From positions 22,910,459 through 22,974,458 of the forward strand of contig OX388349.1 in the NCBI GenBank assembly GCA_947579665.1: a stretch of DNA of 64,000 nucleotides, given 5' to 3'. Source of the DNA: Sympetrum striolatum. Its lineage: Eukaryota; Arthropoda; Insecta; Odonata; Libellulidae. Shown here in pieces: positions 36,490 through 48,039 of the stretch; the first letter of the stretch is position 1, and each line of letters begins with the position of its first letter. A program made the position numbers and the translations under genes. The notes under the pieces were generated by a model that was not told the origin of the DNA, made no database searches, and was given only the letters and a program-made list of their open reading frames with translations.

Positions 36490-38215
36490 TTTTGTATTCA
36501 CATAGAAATAAAATAGTGACGTGTGTTATTACGATAACATTACTAAGGCAAAAATAAGGAACATAAAGTGGTATATTTTTACAAACGAAAGGCCTTACAA
36601 CAAAAATTGATGAACAACAAAATGAACAAAATATCTTTCAAAATTTAAAGAAAAAAAATATTAATTTCCTCATGATCTAACAACCAATTTTTAGTCTTTT
36701 TTTAGAAACAAGTTAAAGTTAGATAAGCTTTTAATTTCATTTGGTAAACTGCAGTAATCTGAGTGGAAATTGAATTTTGAGTTCGTTAATTATTAAAAAA
36801 ATTATCAGCTTCATGAAGGTTGGAATTTCATAGCGGTTAACTTATTTTAGTAGAGCCTTTCACGGGAACGATTCAGGAATTTGATATCATACAGAGTCGA
36901 AATATGGAAGCCAAAAAAGTTTTAATAATCGTAGGAATGGTTGGAACATGATGAAATCCGGATAATTGTAACCTAATCGACTCCCATCAATTTAAAATTA
37001 ATTCGCCGGCGAGCTACAGTTGTCGGTCCGAAATTAGGAAAATTCCGTTCGTAATTATATCGAGTGTGGGAAGAGATGCAGAGACACGCGGAATGGCGTG
37101 GATGTTTGCATTGCGTGCTCCTTAATTGGGCGCTCTGCTGAATTCTCAGTAATAAAAGATCAAATCTGGATATCCCGGGAATCGGAAATAAGAAGAAAAT
37201 GTGGCTTCATCGCGTTTCGTCCTTTTTATGTTTATGAAATTATTGAATTCGCAGGAAACGAAGGAGGCTAAATTTCGATAGCATCGTGCCTTTTTTTCTG
37301 TTTTCGAGCTTTATTACGTTGGTGATCTCTCTCGAGGATTTGTCAGTCATATATTTCTATAGAAAATACTTTTGGCGCTGTAGATTTAAACCAGTTTATT
37401 CGAGGAATCAAATTTCACTGAGAAATATTTTTAAGGAAGTTTCCCGTAATCATTTACTTAATGGCTATAATCGGAGAAAATAGTTGCAGGGTAATAAATA
37501 CTCATCACAGTTAGAAAATACTTAAGTTCCTTCATAGTATAATCAATTCAAACTTCTTGTAAAAACAGCTATATATATATATATATCGATATACAATGCA
37601 AAGTTAAACGTACAATTCAGTTCAGTACAAACGTACAGTTCAAAAGACATAAAAATAACTGTAGCTAGGATTATGTTTCGTACTGAAAAGATTGATAGCC
37701 TGTGTTATATTTGGCTTTTAATATAGATACACGTTTTCCAGAATTACTGTAAAACTGGATGATATATTGATGAATACCAATAGTTATACCATTTAATATT
37801 TCTAGAAATATCAGTACACACGTGTGAATTCCATCAAACTTTCTATTATGTTTCTTATAGTTGCAATATAAAATGTGCCATTTCACGGTTATTTACGTCA
37901 CAGAACCCAATTTTCACCAGCATTTTATCCTTAGTAACGAAGAAGAATGCCCTGTCGTAATTAAATTTCGGCTGATACACCAACAGCTGCTTTGTTCACA
38001 CGAAATTTCAAAATATAAGGAAACATTTAAAAAACGCGTTATGTGTACCTCACGTTTAAAAACGCACGTCAGCAGGCGGCGTATTAAGAATGTCATATGC
38101 CGGCGACATCGGACTTTCATTAACCCTGTTATCCTTGTCATAAAACATTTATTTAAGCAGCAATTTCACTCCACGTGCTTTCATCTCCGAAATATACATT
38201 TAAGATTTTTTCTGG
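36490..38215. other. Non-coding sequence before exon B
   Basis: A second (TA)n run is at 37570-37587. The longest open frame of the window (37861-38490, 209 codons) crosses this region but changes character along its length, and exon B lies in a different frame, so it is not called. Confidence 0.4.
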
Positions 38216-38378
38216 CAGCCACTTTTTTCGAGTTCCCTTCCCTCAATTGCGTTCGCTTTAGCCCCTCGCCTTCATCACCCTTTTTTCTATTGCTTTCTTC
38301 TGCTTGTTTGTCCTTTCCCCTTGGAAACCATCACATTCTCCCCTTTCCGACTCCATCCAATTTTCCCTCCCTCCGAAG

Positions 38379-38464
38379 CATGTCACATCCGCTACGCCAA
38401 CCCCCGCACGGAGTGGCGCCCCATGGCCATCCTGGCGCCTCAGGATACATTCTGCGTCCCAAGC
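38379..38464 (+). CDS. Candidate internal exon B, unknown protein
   Basis: An 86-nt segment follows a long pyrimidine tract (about 38220-38374, acceptor CTCCGAAG) and ends at a good donor (CCAAGC|GTGAGT, from 38465). Its frame encodes 28 residues including CHIRYANPRTEWRPM and APQDTFCVPS. About 23 of 28 codons end in G or C, unlike the AT-rich surroundings, which is the strongest coding signal in the window. The first two bases need one base from the previous exon; exon A supplies G, giving Ala. It ends in phase 0. An AAG acceptor is less usual than CAG or TAG. Family not recognised. Confidence 0.5.
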
Positions 38465-38623
38465 GTGAGTCAAGTTCAGCTAAGGACTAATTTAGGGAAA
38501 AAACGAAGTTTTTTAATTATAACTTAATGAGTAGTAGGTCCGAACCTCGCGATTTTTTATCCTTTTTTCGATCGCTTAAGATTATTAAGTATAGCTTCGG
38601 GCATTTTTTTTTTTTTTTTTCAG

Positions 38624-38671
38624 TTTTACGTCATTGCGTCCCACACCCAAGTGCGCAGTCAAATGTTGTAA
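38624..38671 (+). CDS. Candidate terminal exon D with stop codon
   Basis: A run of 17 T plus CAG forms a very strong acceptor ending at 38623, only 159 nt after the donor of exon B. Read in phase 0, as exon B requires, it gives FYVIASHTQVRSQML and then TAA at 38669-38671. Ten of the 15 sense codons end in G or C. An alternative phase is open for 76 codons to 38852, so if the upstream exon were different the C terminus could be longer. An AATAAA lies at 38861. Confidence 0.4.
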   Translation, partial: FYVIASHTQVRSQML

Positions 38672-38860
38672 AATGGAGATGGAGGAAACGACTCGACTAA
38701 TCGGATTTTTCGTGTTGGTGACGCGATACAGGCACATCGATCTCCCGGTTAATGTGTGCAAAGTCCAGTGTCTCTACTCGACCCAGTTTAACGGTAGAGG
38801 GTCGGCGGTGGTCATTTTACCACTTGTCAGCGTTTTACTTCAAACATTTTAAGTTATAAA

Positions 38861-38866
38861 AATAAA
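38861..38866 (+). terminator. Possible polyadenylation signal AATAAA
   Basis: AATAAA lies 190 nt after the stop codon of candidate exon D and would suit a short 3' untranslated region. It is also the first base block of the MITE arm that starts here, so the insertion may have supplied or replaced the signal. Confidence 0.25.
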
Positions 38867-39102
38867 TTGAAGAAAAAATGTTCACTTATACTGTTTTCCA
38901 CCGTTTATTTCACACGCGAACGGTTTCGTAATTCATGAAGAACCCGAAGATGTAAGTTATCTTACGAAATTATATATATATATATATTACATATTATTCG
39001 AAATTAATTATGAAGACCTAAAGATGTAAGTTATCTTACGGTCATGTGTGAAAGATACGGTGGAAAATAGTATAAGCGAAATTTTTTTTCTTCAATTTAT
39101 TT
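38861..39102. mobile_element. ~240-bp MITE with long inverted arms
   Basis: The left arm, AATAAATTGAAGAAAAAATG followed by a CACTTATACTGTTTTCCACC stretch to about 38918, is inverted at about 39046-39102 with few mismatches. Inside are a GCGAACGGTTTCGTAATTCA motif, two copies of GATGTAAGTTATCTTACG (38948 and 39023) that are small hairpins, and a (TA)n run. No coding capacity. The CGGTTTCG motif again recalls Penelope-like ends. Confidence 0.75.
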
Positions 39103-39109
39103 ATATGGA

Positions 39110-42100
39110 ATTTCACCTAGTCAAGCCTGCTACCATTGATTTTATTTTTCAGTTGTACATTTTTAAATTTTTTGAAACTCCTTGATTTTGTGTGATGCCA
39201 TCCCAAATTATATGAACGAATTAAAACTTTGCTGACACTACTGTGGTAATTTTAACATCATGTTATACGTAGAAGGACCGCTGATGGTCATTTTCACCAC
39301 TTTCTCTTTTTAAGCCAAATATTTACCTTTGTCTCCGATTTTCTAAATATCTTTCCGCAGATATTTATATTTGGATAATTTATTACATTAATAACTATGT
39401 AAATGATGTTTCAGAGGAACTTGAGTAGAGCGTGATTATTATTCAAAGCCCTTTGCAGTGAAAATAAAGTACTCTTCGCTGTATCTGTAAATTTGTTTAT
39501 AAACAATCGATCCTTAGAAAAACAGTGATTTAATGATGCTATAAGTATATAGATATCCCTTTTATAAACAATCAAACCAAATAACCAAAGAGGCAATAAA
39601 ATAGGTATTGAGAAGCGAAGTGGTCAAATGGACCCTCCCCATCCTTCTTAGAAGAGCGAAAATCCCATCCTTCCAGTGCTAAAAGCCCACGCGCGTTAGA
39701 AAAATCCTTAATGACGTGTATGGGAATAAAACATTCGGAGTCCGCGAGGCAATTTCGACTCGTCACATGGCGACGAGAGTGTTTCCCAGTAAATAAACTC
39801 GAGAGTGAAATCAATTAATATCCGTTTCATTAACCAGATGAGAAGATCGGACCCAAAAATTCCTCCTCGGACCCAATGAGGTCCTTTGCATTCAATCAGC
39901 AGGAAATGCTGGTCATTAATCGTCATGATTGGAGGTTTTAGCCGGATGTATTGAAGGGAGTAAATTTAGGATCAGATTACAATGCTGCTGTTCCTTCATT
40001 GTGTTTAGTGTAGATAGTCTTGAGTGTTTACAGTAAGTTTTGGAATTTAAATCCTCCTGCTCCCACTGTTTTTGTTGAAAAGTGATATTATTGCCTGAAA
40101 TATTAGGTTACTTCAGATATTTTTGATTACTACATTTCAGAACAACTCCATACGAATTCTATTACTCTCTTCGCGACTTCTTATTTCAAAACTTTAAGCG
40201 TTATAGCATTAGTACTAATGAGACTCTAAAGGAGTAATTTAAAATTAAAGCTTGGTAGTTGATATTCGGAGGAAATAGTTGTGGTTTATTTTATAGCGTC
40301 GGGTAATTCACACTACTCATTGATGTTATTTCAGCAGTATGTATTAATATTTGCGATTTATCTATGGATTGAAGAAAATATCTGTTTTTAAAGTAAATAG
40401 ATCTTACTACCGAAGGCATAAAAGTGATCGATCGACTACTGCCAAAGAAGTTTATTCATAGCTACAACATTATGCCTTCACTATTTTATGTTAAATTAGC
40501 CTTTTAGTAAAGCTTTGCCCTCTGTGCTATTTCGAGCTATTTTGCTTTATTTTCATTATTTTTTAATTAAAATCAAAAGTTTTTAATTTTATTTGGGGGA
40601 TTTTATATTTTCATATGAACATTTTGTGCAAATCTTAGCATGAGGAAGTTCAGCTGAAATCATATTTGGCTAATTTTGTTCTGATGTTACTATTATGTTG
40701 TATTAAAATAGCTTGATGAAGCCCCGGGATATTCGTAATTAATGAAAAGAATTTTAATAAATCTGTGAACAGGTTTGTTTATAAATTAGTCTTCTCGAAA
40801 TAACTCTCATTATGAAACAACTTTTCAACAACGTTCAATACATTTTAAACGTTTTCCCATAACTGGATATTTTAATAATGATGATGTGAATATTCTATAC
40901 TTTTCAAACTGAGGTAAACGGTCCGGGAAATAGTTGCCTTCGGCTAATTTAACTCATGTGAATTCAACGTATAATGCAATGCATGGAATGTCTCTGTTAC
41001 TCCTATTCACCTTCAAAATTATACCCAGTTTGACTTTTTTTCAAATTGATCTCCGTCTAGTTAAAGATGTTTTGGAGAAATACAGTTATCTGAAATATCT
41101 TTCACTAGTTATGATGAAACTAGATTTAAGGGTGTCTCGGAAGAAGCATTGCTGCTTTCGGACCTTTAAAATGAATATGTATCTCATTAAGAGTGTACAA
41201 ACTCATGCTTAGCTTACGGAATCGCCCTTTAAGTATGTAATCCACACAGTTTCGTAGCATTAAAAGTATATTAATTTAAGAACTAAACAATCGATACGTA
41301 TTCACGTACACATATTTACATTATATACGTAAAAATATGTTGAATACATATTTCCCATACATTTTAATCCATTAAACTTTGTTTCCACGCATATGCGTTC
41401 CATCAATCCATCTGTGTTTGGTTCGCAATCTGTAGCCTCGTCCCCTTTTCCACTCTCGAAAATGTCTTCAACTGTCACGCTCCCGAAGGAACCTTTAAAA
41501 TTTCCTGATGGCAAATCGATTTCCATCTCGCATCCTGCTCTGAATGATTTACCGGAGACCACGTGGTCCTCGGGCCCAGATTTCGCCCCCTCTCCCCCGC
41601 CATCCAAAGTAATCGAAGCCCCACTTTATTTTCGGGTCGAACGTTTCGCGAAATCTTTTTTCCAGCCTTTTTTTTACTTCCTGTCCCCACCGGTTATGTT
41701 ATAATGTCCCCTGCTGTTGACCCTTCGCCTCCCTTAATGGTCTCTTCTCCTAAACTCTCACCTGGCCGACCCTACCCACTCCTATCATGCAATTAACCCC
41801 TCTCCCTTGTTAGAGAGGTCGTCGCATGCGAGAGAAGCACGGAGGTTTTCTGCCTCTTGTGTCACTCCCTTCGCCTTCCCAATCTGCTAATCTCCGCCTC
41901 CCGCCATCCACTTTTCCTCCATCTATCCTCGGATCCCGCCCGTTCCACCGAGTTCCCTATTCTGCTCCCCGTTCCGCCTCTATCCAATTTCTAATGCTAG
42001 GTCAACAGGGAGAAAATGGGCTTAGAAATTGAGGTAATGAATCGGTTGTTGTAAAGGGAGTTTCGCGAAACTGTTAAGAGGATTCCGTGTCGGTCGGAGG

Positions 42101-43880
42101 AAGTTTGACGTGTAAGGGATCCGTTGGGCGAGGGAAAGCACGTACAAAATGGTAGGGAGATATCGAAATTCTGGTCATCTTTTTTTTCTCCAATTCCGAA
42201 ACTAGTTCGGGAGCTAGGGAAGTTTTGCGGAACTCCCGCTAAGAGGAGTCTGCCGAAGTATACATTTCGTGATGATTTCTAATGCGTGGGCAAGAAGATA
42301 GGAGGATTCGGTGGGATTCCGACGCTAGGGTGGTTCGTATTGAATGCGATCCTGTAATCCAAGAGGTTGTAGCAAAAGGATGTTTACTTCAACTCACATG
42401 GTAACGTTTTTATACTGTGTATTGCTCGAAATATCATTGTTATTATTCCGATTACAAAACTAATGTTCGAGATGGGATAGAACACCGATGTAGGTTTATT
42501 TTCTGGCCCAAGTAGATATACCTTATTCAATAATGTTGATGTTATTGCTGTTTGTATGTAGGTTTGTCATTGTATTGTCTACCTCCAAGCTTTTAGCTTA
42601 TCCTCAATAAAAACTGTATGATCATCATATTTGTTTTTCAGTTGTTTTGGTGACAAACATTCGAGTTATTTATGCCTATGTTTATTAGAGCTTTAAATCA
42701 GTGTCACTATTTATGAACGTGTGAATCCACAGAGTCCCTCTAAGTTTAAGAAATGATTGAAAGTTAGCAATGTCTATGAGGTAAGAGTTTCTAAAATGAT
42801 TGTTCAAACATTTGTTATACCAAATTGGTGCCTTATAAAAAATAAAACATTAAAAATTCAAGGCAAGGGTATTTCGCGAAAAAACAAGAATTTCAATTAC
42901 CAAATATTAATTTTCGACCAAATTAATTCCCCTACATTCTAATAATCTTATTTATATTTACTTTATTTTTGTAGGTTTATTTGAACTTCTCACTTTAGAC
43001 TTTTTGATTCCTCATTATGCGTTGTACCTTTGAGAATACAAGTGTAGATTCTAGTGCTGAGTGTATCGCTGCCCGGTGTATTAGGCGATTATTTACTGTA
43101 TCAGCTGACTTTCACCAATACTCTGATTCTAGTAATCTAACGCAATGCTGAGAAAATTCACGTTGTAAAAAGTACGGATATTCCGAATCAATTCTCACTA
43201 TCAGTTATTTATGTAGTAAACTTTTCCGTAAAAATAACGTTCCGTTAAACTTTTCCATCAGCTCTTAAAAAACGATATAATTTCCAAATTTACGGAACGC
43301 AGGGGATTATTTACCAATCCGACCCGCGAATTTATCTCTTAGCGCGCGCTTATCTCGACGAAAAGAGGAGAGAAGAGAGAAAGCTTCATAGTTTCGCAAC
43401 TAGATGTCTCTACTATCGCGGTTGCGTGTTCAGCGGGTTGCGGATCTCATTTTTTCCCCGAATCTCGGCTTAATCCCCTTCCATCTCCCCTCAATAATTC
43501 TCTTCAAAGCATCGCCTATCCTCCACATCGCCAACTTTTCCATCCCCCGCTAGAGCACCTCGAATCTCCATATCTCCGCCTTTTTCCTTCCATCACACCT
43601 ACGCCCTTTTATATCCATCCTCGACCTATCGCTCCTGCGGGACTCGATCGATAGCTCCGTGTCAGCATCCTCCTTTTATCCTTCGGAAAAAATGTAAAAC
43701 TCTCTCTTATACATTTGCGCACTTAATTCATCCGTATCGAATCTTGGAAGCGTACTTTCTCTCTTGGTGATAAATTTGTTTTAGGGTTAGATATTTTTTG
43801 TTTCCATGGTTACCAACGTTCGTCGATAGCGATAGTTTGAGATAATCGAAATTTATTTTCAGTTCAGGGTGAATACAATA
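39110..43880. other. Non-coding sequence with GC-rich patches
   Basis: Bases 39600-39960, 41390-42370 and 43310-43660 are GC- or pyrimidine-richer. Frames in them (41393-41704, 41826-42032) are proline/serine-rich through base bias and lack splice or domain support. The rest is AT-rich. No gene called. Confidence 0.4.
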
Positions 43881-43886
43881 TCTTTT

Positions 43887-44006
43887 TACTTTCTCCATAT
43901 ACGAAGTATAGAGAAAGTATTGTTTTCATGAAATTCGACTTCGAGATTTCAACGGAAACACACGTTTTGGGGTCCCTAGAACACGTTTTGACCATTTTCG
44001 GAATGA

Positions 44007-44041
<35 letters not shown>

Positions 44042-44290
44042 TTAAGTTGCTGATTATGTACGTTGTGGGCGCTCTGGGAGCTGGGGCGAAAGGCCATTTC
44101 ATCGTTTTTCATCGAACATGTCCCGAAAAACATTATTTATAGTGTTTGTGACGTAAAAGATAATATGATATAAATTAAACACTCCTCTTCCAAGTTTAGA
44201 TGGAATATAGAGTTCGAAATTACTGTCGTATATAAATATTTACATCTTATATATGGAGAAAGTCATGTGCTGGCCACATCAGATTTTTTG
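43887..44290 (+). mobile_element. Dispersed repeat, second copy related to window start
   Basis: Begins with a hairpin ACTTTCTC...GAGAAAGT (43889-43919) and ends with TATATGGAGAAAGT (44250-44263), the inverse of the start, then CATGTGCTGGCCACATCAGA as at 954-973. In the middle GGAATGATGTCTG leads into (TG)n. It lacks the 178-bp tandem units of the copy at 1-978, so the internal region is variable. No coding capacity. Confidence 0.65.
44009..44040. repeat. (TG)n microsatellite
   Basis: About 16 TG units at the position where the related copy has (TCTG)n. Confidence 0.95.
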
Positions 44291-44559
44291 TTTTTATCTT
44301 TAGTATTAATTTTCCATGAATTAACATCTACGAGGAAATGATTGAATGAAATACACCAATTTTCAAAAAGAAATTGGTAGCTATTTCATTCTGGATTAAC
44401 TTAGCAAAATTCTACGTAAGAAATCCTTCACAGACGCAACATGATTCAACGCATAAGCGTCATTTTCAAGCGTCCGTTCGTCCGTCGTGTTTATCCTTAC
44501 GTCGAAGAATTTTTATTAAATATAGGTATATAACAATTAAAGAATAAACTCCAAAAACC

Positions 44560-45182
44560 ATCAAGGAACCTGCAAAGCGGCTATACGTATTTCGACTTCC
44601 AAGAAGTCATCGTCAGGCTAAGGTCGGCAATGAAATGCAAGGAAGTTGGAAGAAGAGACGGCAAGGAACAAAATTGAGATCGTAGAGAGACAATGTGTCA
44701 CAAAAGGAGAACCTTGAGAAACTATGTGTCATTATGAGATCGTAGAAAGACTATGTGTCAGTTAATTTGAAGAGAGTTTGGTTAAATTCTAAATCCTGGT
44801 TCATTAATATATCTTTATTTTTATAAATATACAAATTTTCCAAGGCGTTTAAATGAGTGTGTGAAGAGTGTGAAAGATTTAAATCATTCAAAGAAATTTG
44901 ATGAACTTTGTCGTTCATATGTTTAGCCACACTAGACATATGACATCTCCCAAATCTGAAATGCGCAATGTGTTCTTTGAAACGAGTTTTCAAATTTCGT
45001 ATGGTTTAGCCAATGTATATTAAATTGCATTCAGGACATTTAATGTTGTAAATGCCTGATTTGTCAAATGTTTCGATTTTGTCTTTGGTGTTGCCTAATA
45101 CGTTTTTAATTGTGTAAGGATTATGTAAGACGATATTGATGTCTTTATCTTTGAATATTTTAGTAAGACCGTTTTAGTAAGA
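44560..45182 (-). mobile_element. Penelope-like element, 3' fragment with GIY-YIG domain
   Basis: On the minus strand an open stretch from 45182 to 44754 encodes a GIY-YIG endonuclease tail: KSGIYNIKCPECNLIYIG, then a stop (TAA at 45008-45006, where a Gln codon is expected), then TRFKEHIAHFRFGRCHMSSV, AKHMND, ENLYIYKNKDILM and a normal end. GIY and YIG, the CxxC between them, and the RxKEH motif are those of Penelope-like retroelement endonucleases. The 3' tail around CTGACGATGACTTCTTGGAA and GTCGAAATACGTATAGC is also typical of this group. The reverse transcriptase is absent, so this is a 5'-truncated dead copy. Confidence 0.85.
45006..45008 (-). pseudogene. In-frame stop in the GIY-YIG domain
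   Basis: TAA interrupts the endonuclease just after the YIG motif. One C-to-T change of a CAA codon would explain it. It is the only break visible in this part of the frame. Confidence 0.8.
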
Positions 45183-45304
45183 CCCTTATAGGTATATAAG
45201 TATAACACATCATTGGACTTGGGTACAGAGACACAAGCAATTGATTGTTAAGTAAGTAATGAAAACAATTGGTAAAATTCCACGTGATTCCATAAAACGA
45301 CAAG

Positions 45305-45817
45305 ACTAGCTTCAATTACTATATTATTATTATTGTTAAAGAGGCTGCAATTTTGAACCATATCAATAGTGGTAACCTTACACAAGATCATACATGTTTA
45401 TATCTATTACAATAGCACCCCAAATAAGCAATACATACACAATAAATAATACAGTGATGAGAATACAATGAAAGGATTATAGTCAAAGTGAGAAGGAGAA
45501 AATCCCCTCGAAAACATCATAAAATAAATTAAAATATATTAATTACAACTAATTATTATCCTTATTCTATTTCTAAAAAAACTGCGATATTGGGGAAAAG
45601 GTTTCAGAACCTCCCCGGGTAGGTAACCCCATTCATATACTGCCCTGTTTAAGAAGGAATACTTGCAAATATCCATCTTCTGTTTCAGCAAAGAAAATTT
45701 TTGTTTATGGTTCCTCCTCAATGAATAATAAGGTTCATTTAGCCTACTCATGATCTCCCTAAGTAACGGTTTTCCGGTCAGAATTTTGTAAGCGATGAAT
45801 ATGCGCATTATACACAT
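45305..45817 (-). mobile_element. Non-LTR retrotransposon 3' end
   Basis: On the minus strand the frame 45817-45539 gives a protein tail with YYSLRRNHKQKF, SFLNRAVYEWGYLPGEV and PQYRSFF. This resembles the C-terminal end of many LINE reverse-transcriptase proteins (pattern YxLR...SFxxRxxxxWNxLP). About 230 bp of 3' untranslated sequence follows and ends in CTTTAACAATAATAATAATA. The element is 5'-truncated. It lies next to, and in the same orientation as, the Penelope fragment. Clade not determined. Confidence 0.7.
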
Positions 45818-45893
45818 GCTTGAATTTTGAGAAGAAATGAAGTATCATCATTCATAGACTCATAGCATAAAAAATTGAAAGAGAAAATGAGTT

Positions 45894-45966
45894 GTCGCGA
45901 TAGCTTAATTAGATGAAGCATCCGCCTGGCAAGTGGAGGATACGGGTTCGAATCCTGGCTGAGACA
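45894..45966 (+). repeat. tRNA-like sequence (anticodon position GGC), SINE head or pseudo-tRNA
   Basis: A near-complete cloverleaf can be drawn. The acceptor GTCGCGA pairs with CTGAGAC at 5 of 7 positions, one of them G-T. The D stem is GCTT/AAGC. The anticodon stem is TCCGC/GTGGA with loop CTGGCAA. The T arm ACGGG-TTCGAAT-CCTGG pairs at 4 of 5 positions. The anticodon position reads GGC (Ala), which eukaryotic tRNA genes normally do not use. That and the acceptor mismatches point to a tRNA-derived repeat. Confidence 0.6.
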
Positions 45967-45969
45967 GAC

Positions 45970-47950
45970 TTATTCTTCTTGTTTCCTTCTCGGTCAGAAT
46001 TTGATAAAAATTACTGAGCTGCTTTAACTTAGTCAGGCCTGAAGTTTCTCCCCTTCTAGTTCTTTTTATCCTGTAACACTTCTTCTCTTATTGTATCTTC
46101 CCAAAACAAACCTAACAGCTATTCTTTAATTATTATAAGATGATGACGATGATAATACCTAAACATATATAGTAGTTTAAATCGGTCGTTTCTTTGTGTT
46201 AAACGACGTAGACATTTTTACCAAGAGAATGTATCCCTTTCTTAATGGAATTCGACGGAGCGAAGGTTATATCCATTGATTATTATTGTTTAATAATGAT
46301 CTGGGGTATCGATAATATCTATTGAGCATTATCACAGTATTATTTTATGATCGATGTCAAGCTCCACTAAGAAATTTCCTGCTTAAATACACATTTTAAC
46401 TGATTACTGATAATATCTGTTTTACTATGAAAGGCATATGGGATTTCAAATCGGCATTGGTGACGATGCTTCAGAGCATCACGCCATAGCTACGGATAAA
46501 GTACGTTTTCATGAAAAATATTTTCGTCTGAAATCGTCTGTTTTACTCGATTTATATAGAAAGTTATCGATTTGTTACCTAAAATAGTCATTAGAAGGAC
46601 TTGCAAGAAAGTTTATCCTTGTCAAAAATTTAAATCCCACTTATATCCACGGAAATAAATGATTTCGTAGCAATTTTAACGAGGCTTATATTTTATAACA
46701 TTTTGAAGGCTTTGTTGTATATATCCATATTATTTGAAGACTTCGCCAAGAGAAACATTTTTAAGCTACTTCCATGCTAAGCTTACACGTAATTTAAGGG
46801 AATTTCGGTACGATCCCGTTCTATTTCTACGCGTTTTTCCGGAATTATATTTGTTTCGCAAAAGCTTTTCTCTTTTTTCTGCGTTTTTCTTACTGGAGGA
46901 ACTTCCTCAATGATCATGAATGTTCAATTTTTTCCAATCAGCAACTTTTGACCTAATAAAAACGTATGGAAACATTTTTGGAGAGCTCGCTTCTTCGAAT
47001 TAGTTGATCCGTTTTCCTCTAATAATTTTCATACGAATAAATATCACTGCGTCTGGCCAATCAAGAGTATTTACTTTCCAAGCAATTTCCATATTAAAAA
47101 TTATGCTAAACTAAATAAATTGTATTTATATTTTATTATTTTTAGTATGGATTACCACTATATTAAAGCTTCTACTATTCGATGAATTTTCGTATTATTG
47201 AAATATCGTCGGATAATTCAATAACACGCTGATCCTCTTCTGCTCAAAATAAACCATAGAAAATTTAATTCAGAATAATTTTATAGTAAATAAATTACAC
47301 GCAATTTCAGAGGTTAATAGCTATGTGGAATTATTGAAACAAGAAACATGCATAGTTGGTTTTTATAGGAGACATACAACCCTCGAAACTACTGAGGATA
47401 AAACAAAATTTTGTCGATTCCATAGTCTAGTGCTTCTCCCAGTAGTGTAGTACGATAAACATTTCCCAGAATTTTGGAAATGAATCACGCAATGGCCTGT
47501 TCGATTTTTGTGGAGATGAATATAGAAGGAGGCAAATCGGCACTTGACCGAGTATCGGAGAGCTGCCTTTTTTATCGGTCAAGAAGAGATTTACCGTGCG
47601 ATAGGTGCACTGCTCTTTTGATTTAGCCGAATCTCAGTTCGTATGAATCTTTTATGGAAAATCCGTTATTTCCGAATGGAATTCAGTCATCGAAATCCTG
47701 AAATATATGGGAGAGTAGCACAGGTTTCATCTGTGGAATGAGCGGGGAATTCTGGGAAATGACTAAAATATTGTCTATTTGGAAATATAAAATGATGTAT
47801 TGCTTTCACATTTTGTAGTTACATAAATATTTCAATTATTAAGCTTTCATCTCTATGCTTTTTTAGTAAATTCCTTAGGGAAAAACGTTTCATACAAAGA
47901 TTTGCTGTAACAAAGAGTCTTTAATAATTAAACATGTACAAACTTCACAA
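45970..47950. other. AT-rich non-coding sequence
   Basis: No exon, RNA gene or clear repeat recognised. Confidence 0.4.
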
Positions 47951-47955
47951 TACTG

Positions 47956-48033
47956 GCCACGGTGGCGGAGTGGCTAGCATGGAACCATGGGGTTTTAACA
48001 TCAAGACCTCAGGTTCAAATCCTGACTCTTCCG
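47956..48033 (+). repeat. tRNA-like sequence, class II (Ser/Leu) type
   Basis: An A box TGGCGGAGTGGC and a B box GGTTCAAATCC match the tRNA consensus, and the T stem TCAGG/CCTGA is perfect. The spacing between boxes fits a long-variable-arm tRNA such as Leu or Ser. The acceptor stem GCCACGG/CTCTTCC has several mismatches, so it is a tRNA pseudogene or SINE head. Confidence 0.55.
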
Positions 48034-48039
48034 GGTTGT

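Noticed and set aside
37861..38490. Longest open frame (209 codons, plus)
   Set aside because: Its character changes along its length (AT-rich, then pyrimidine-driven proline/serine/leucine), no domain is visible, and its last part overlaps exon B in a different frame that has the better codon bias and splice donor.
45894..45966. Functional tRNA-Ala gene
   Set aside because: Anticodon GGC is not used by eukaryotic tRNA-Ala genes, and acceptor and T stems contain mismatches.
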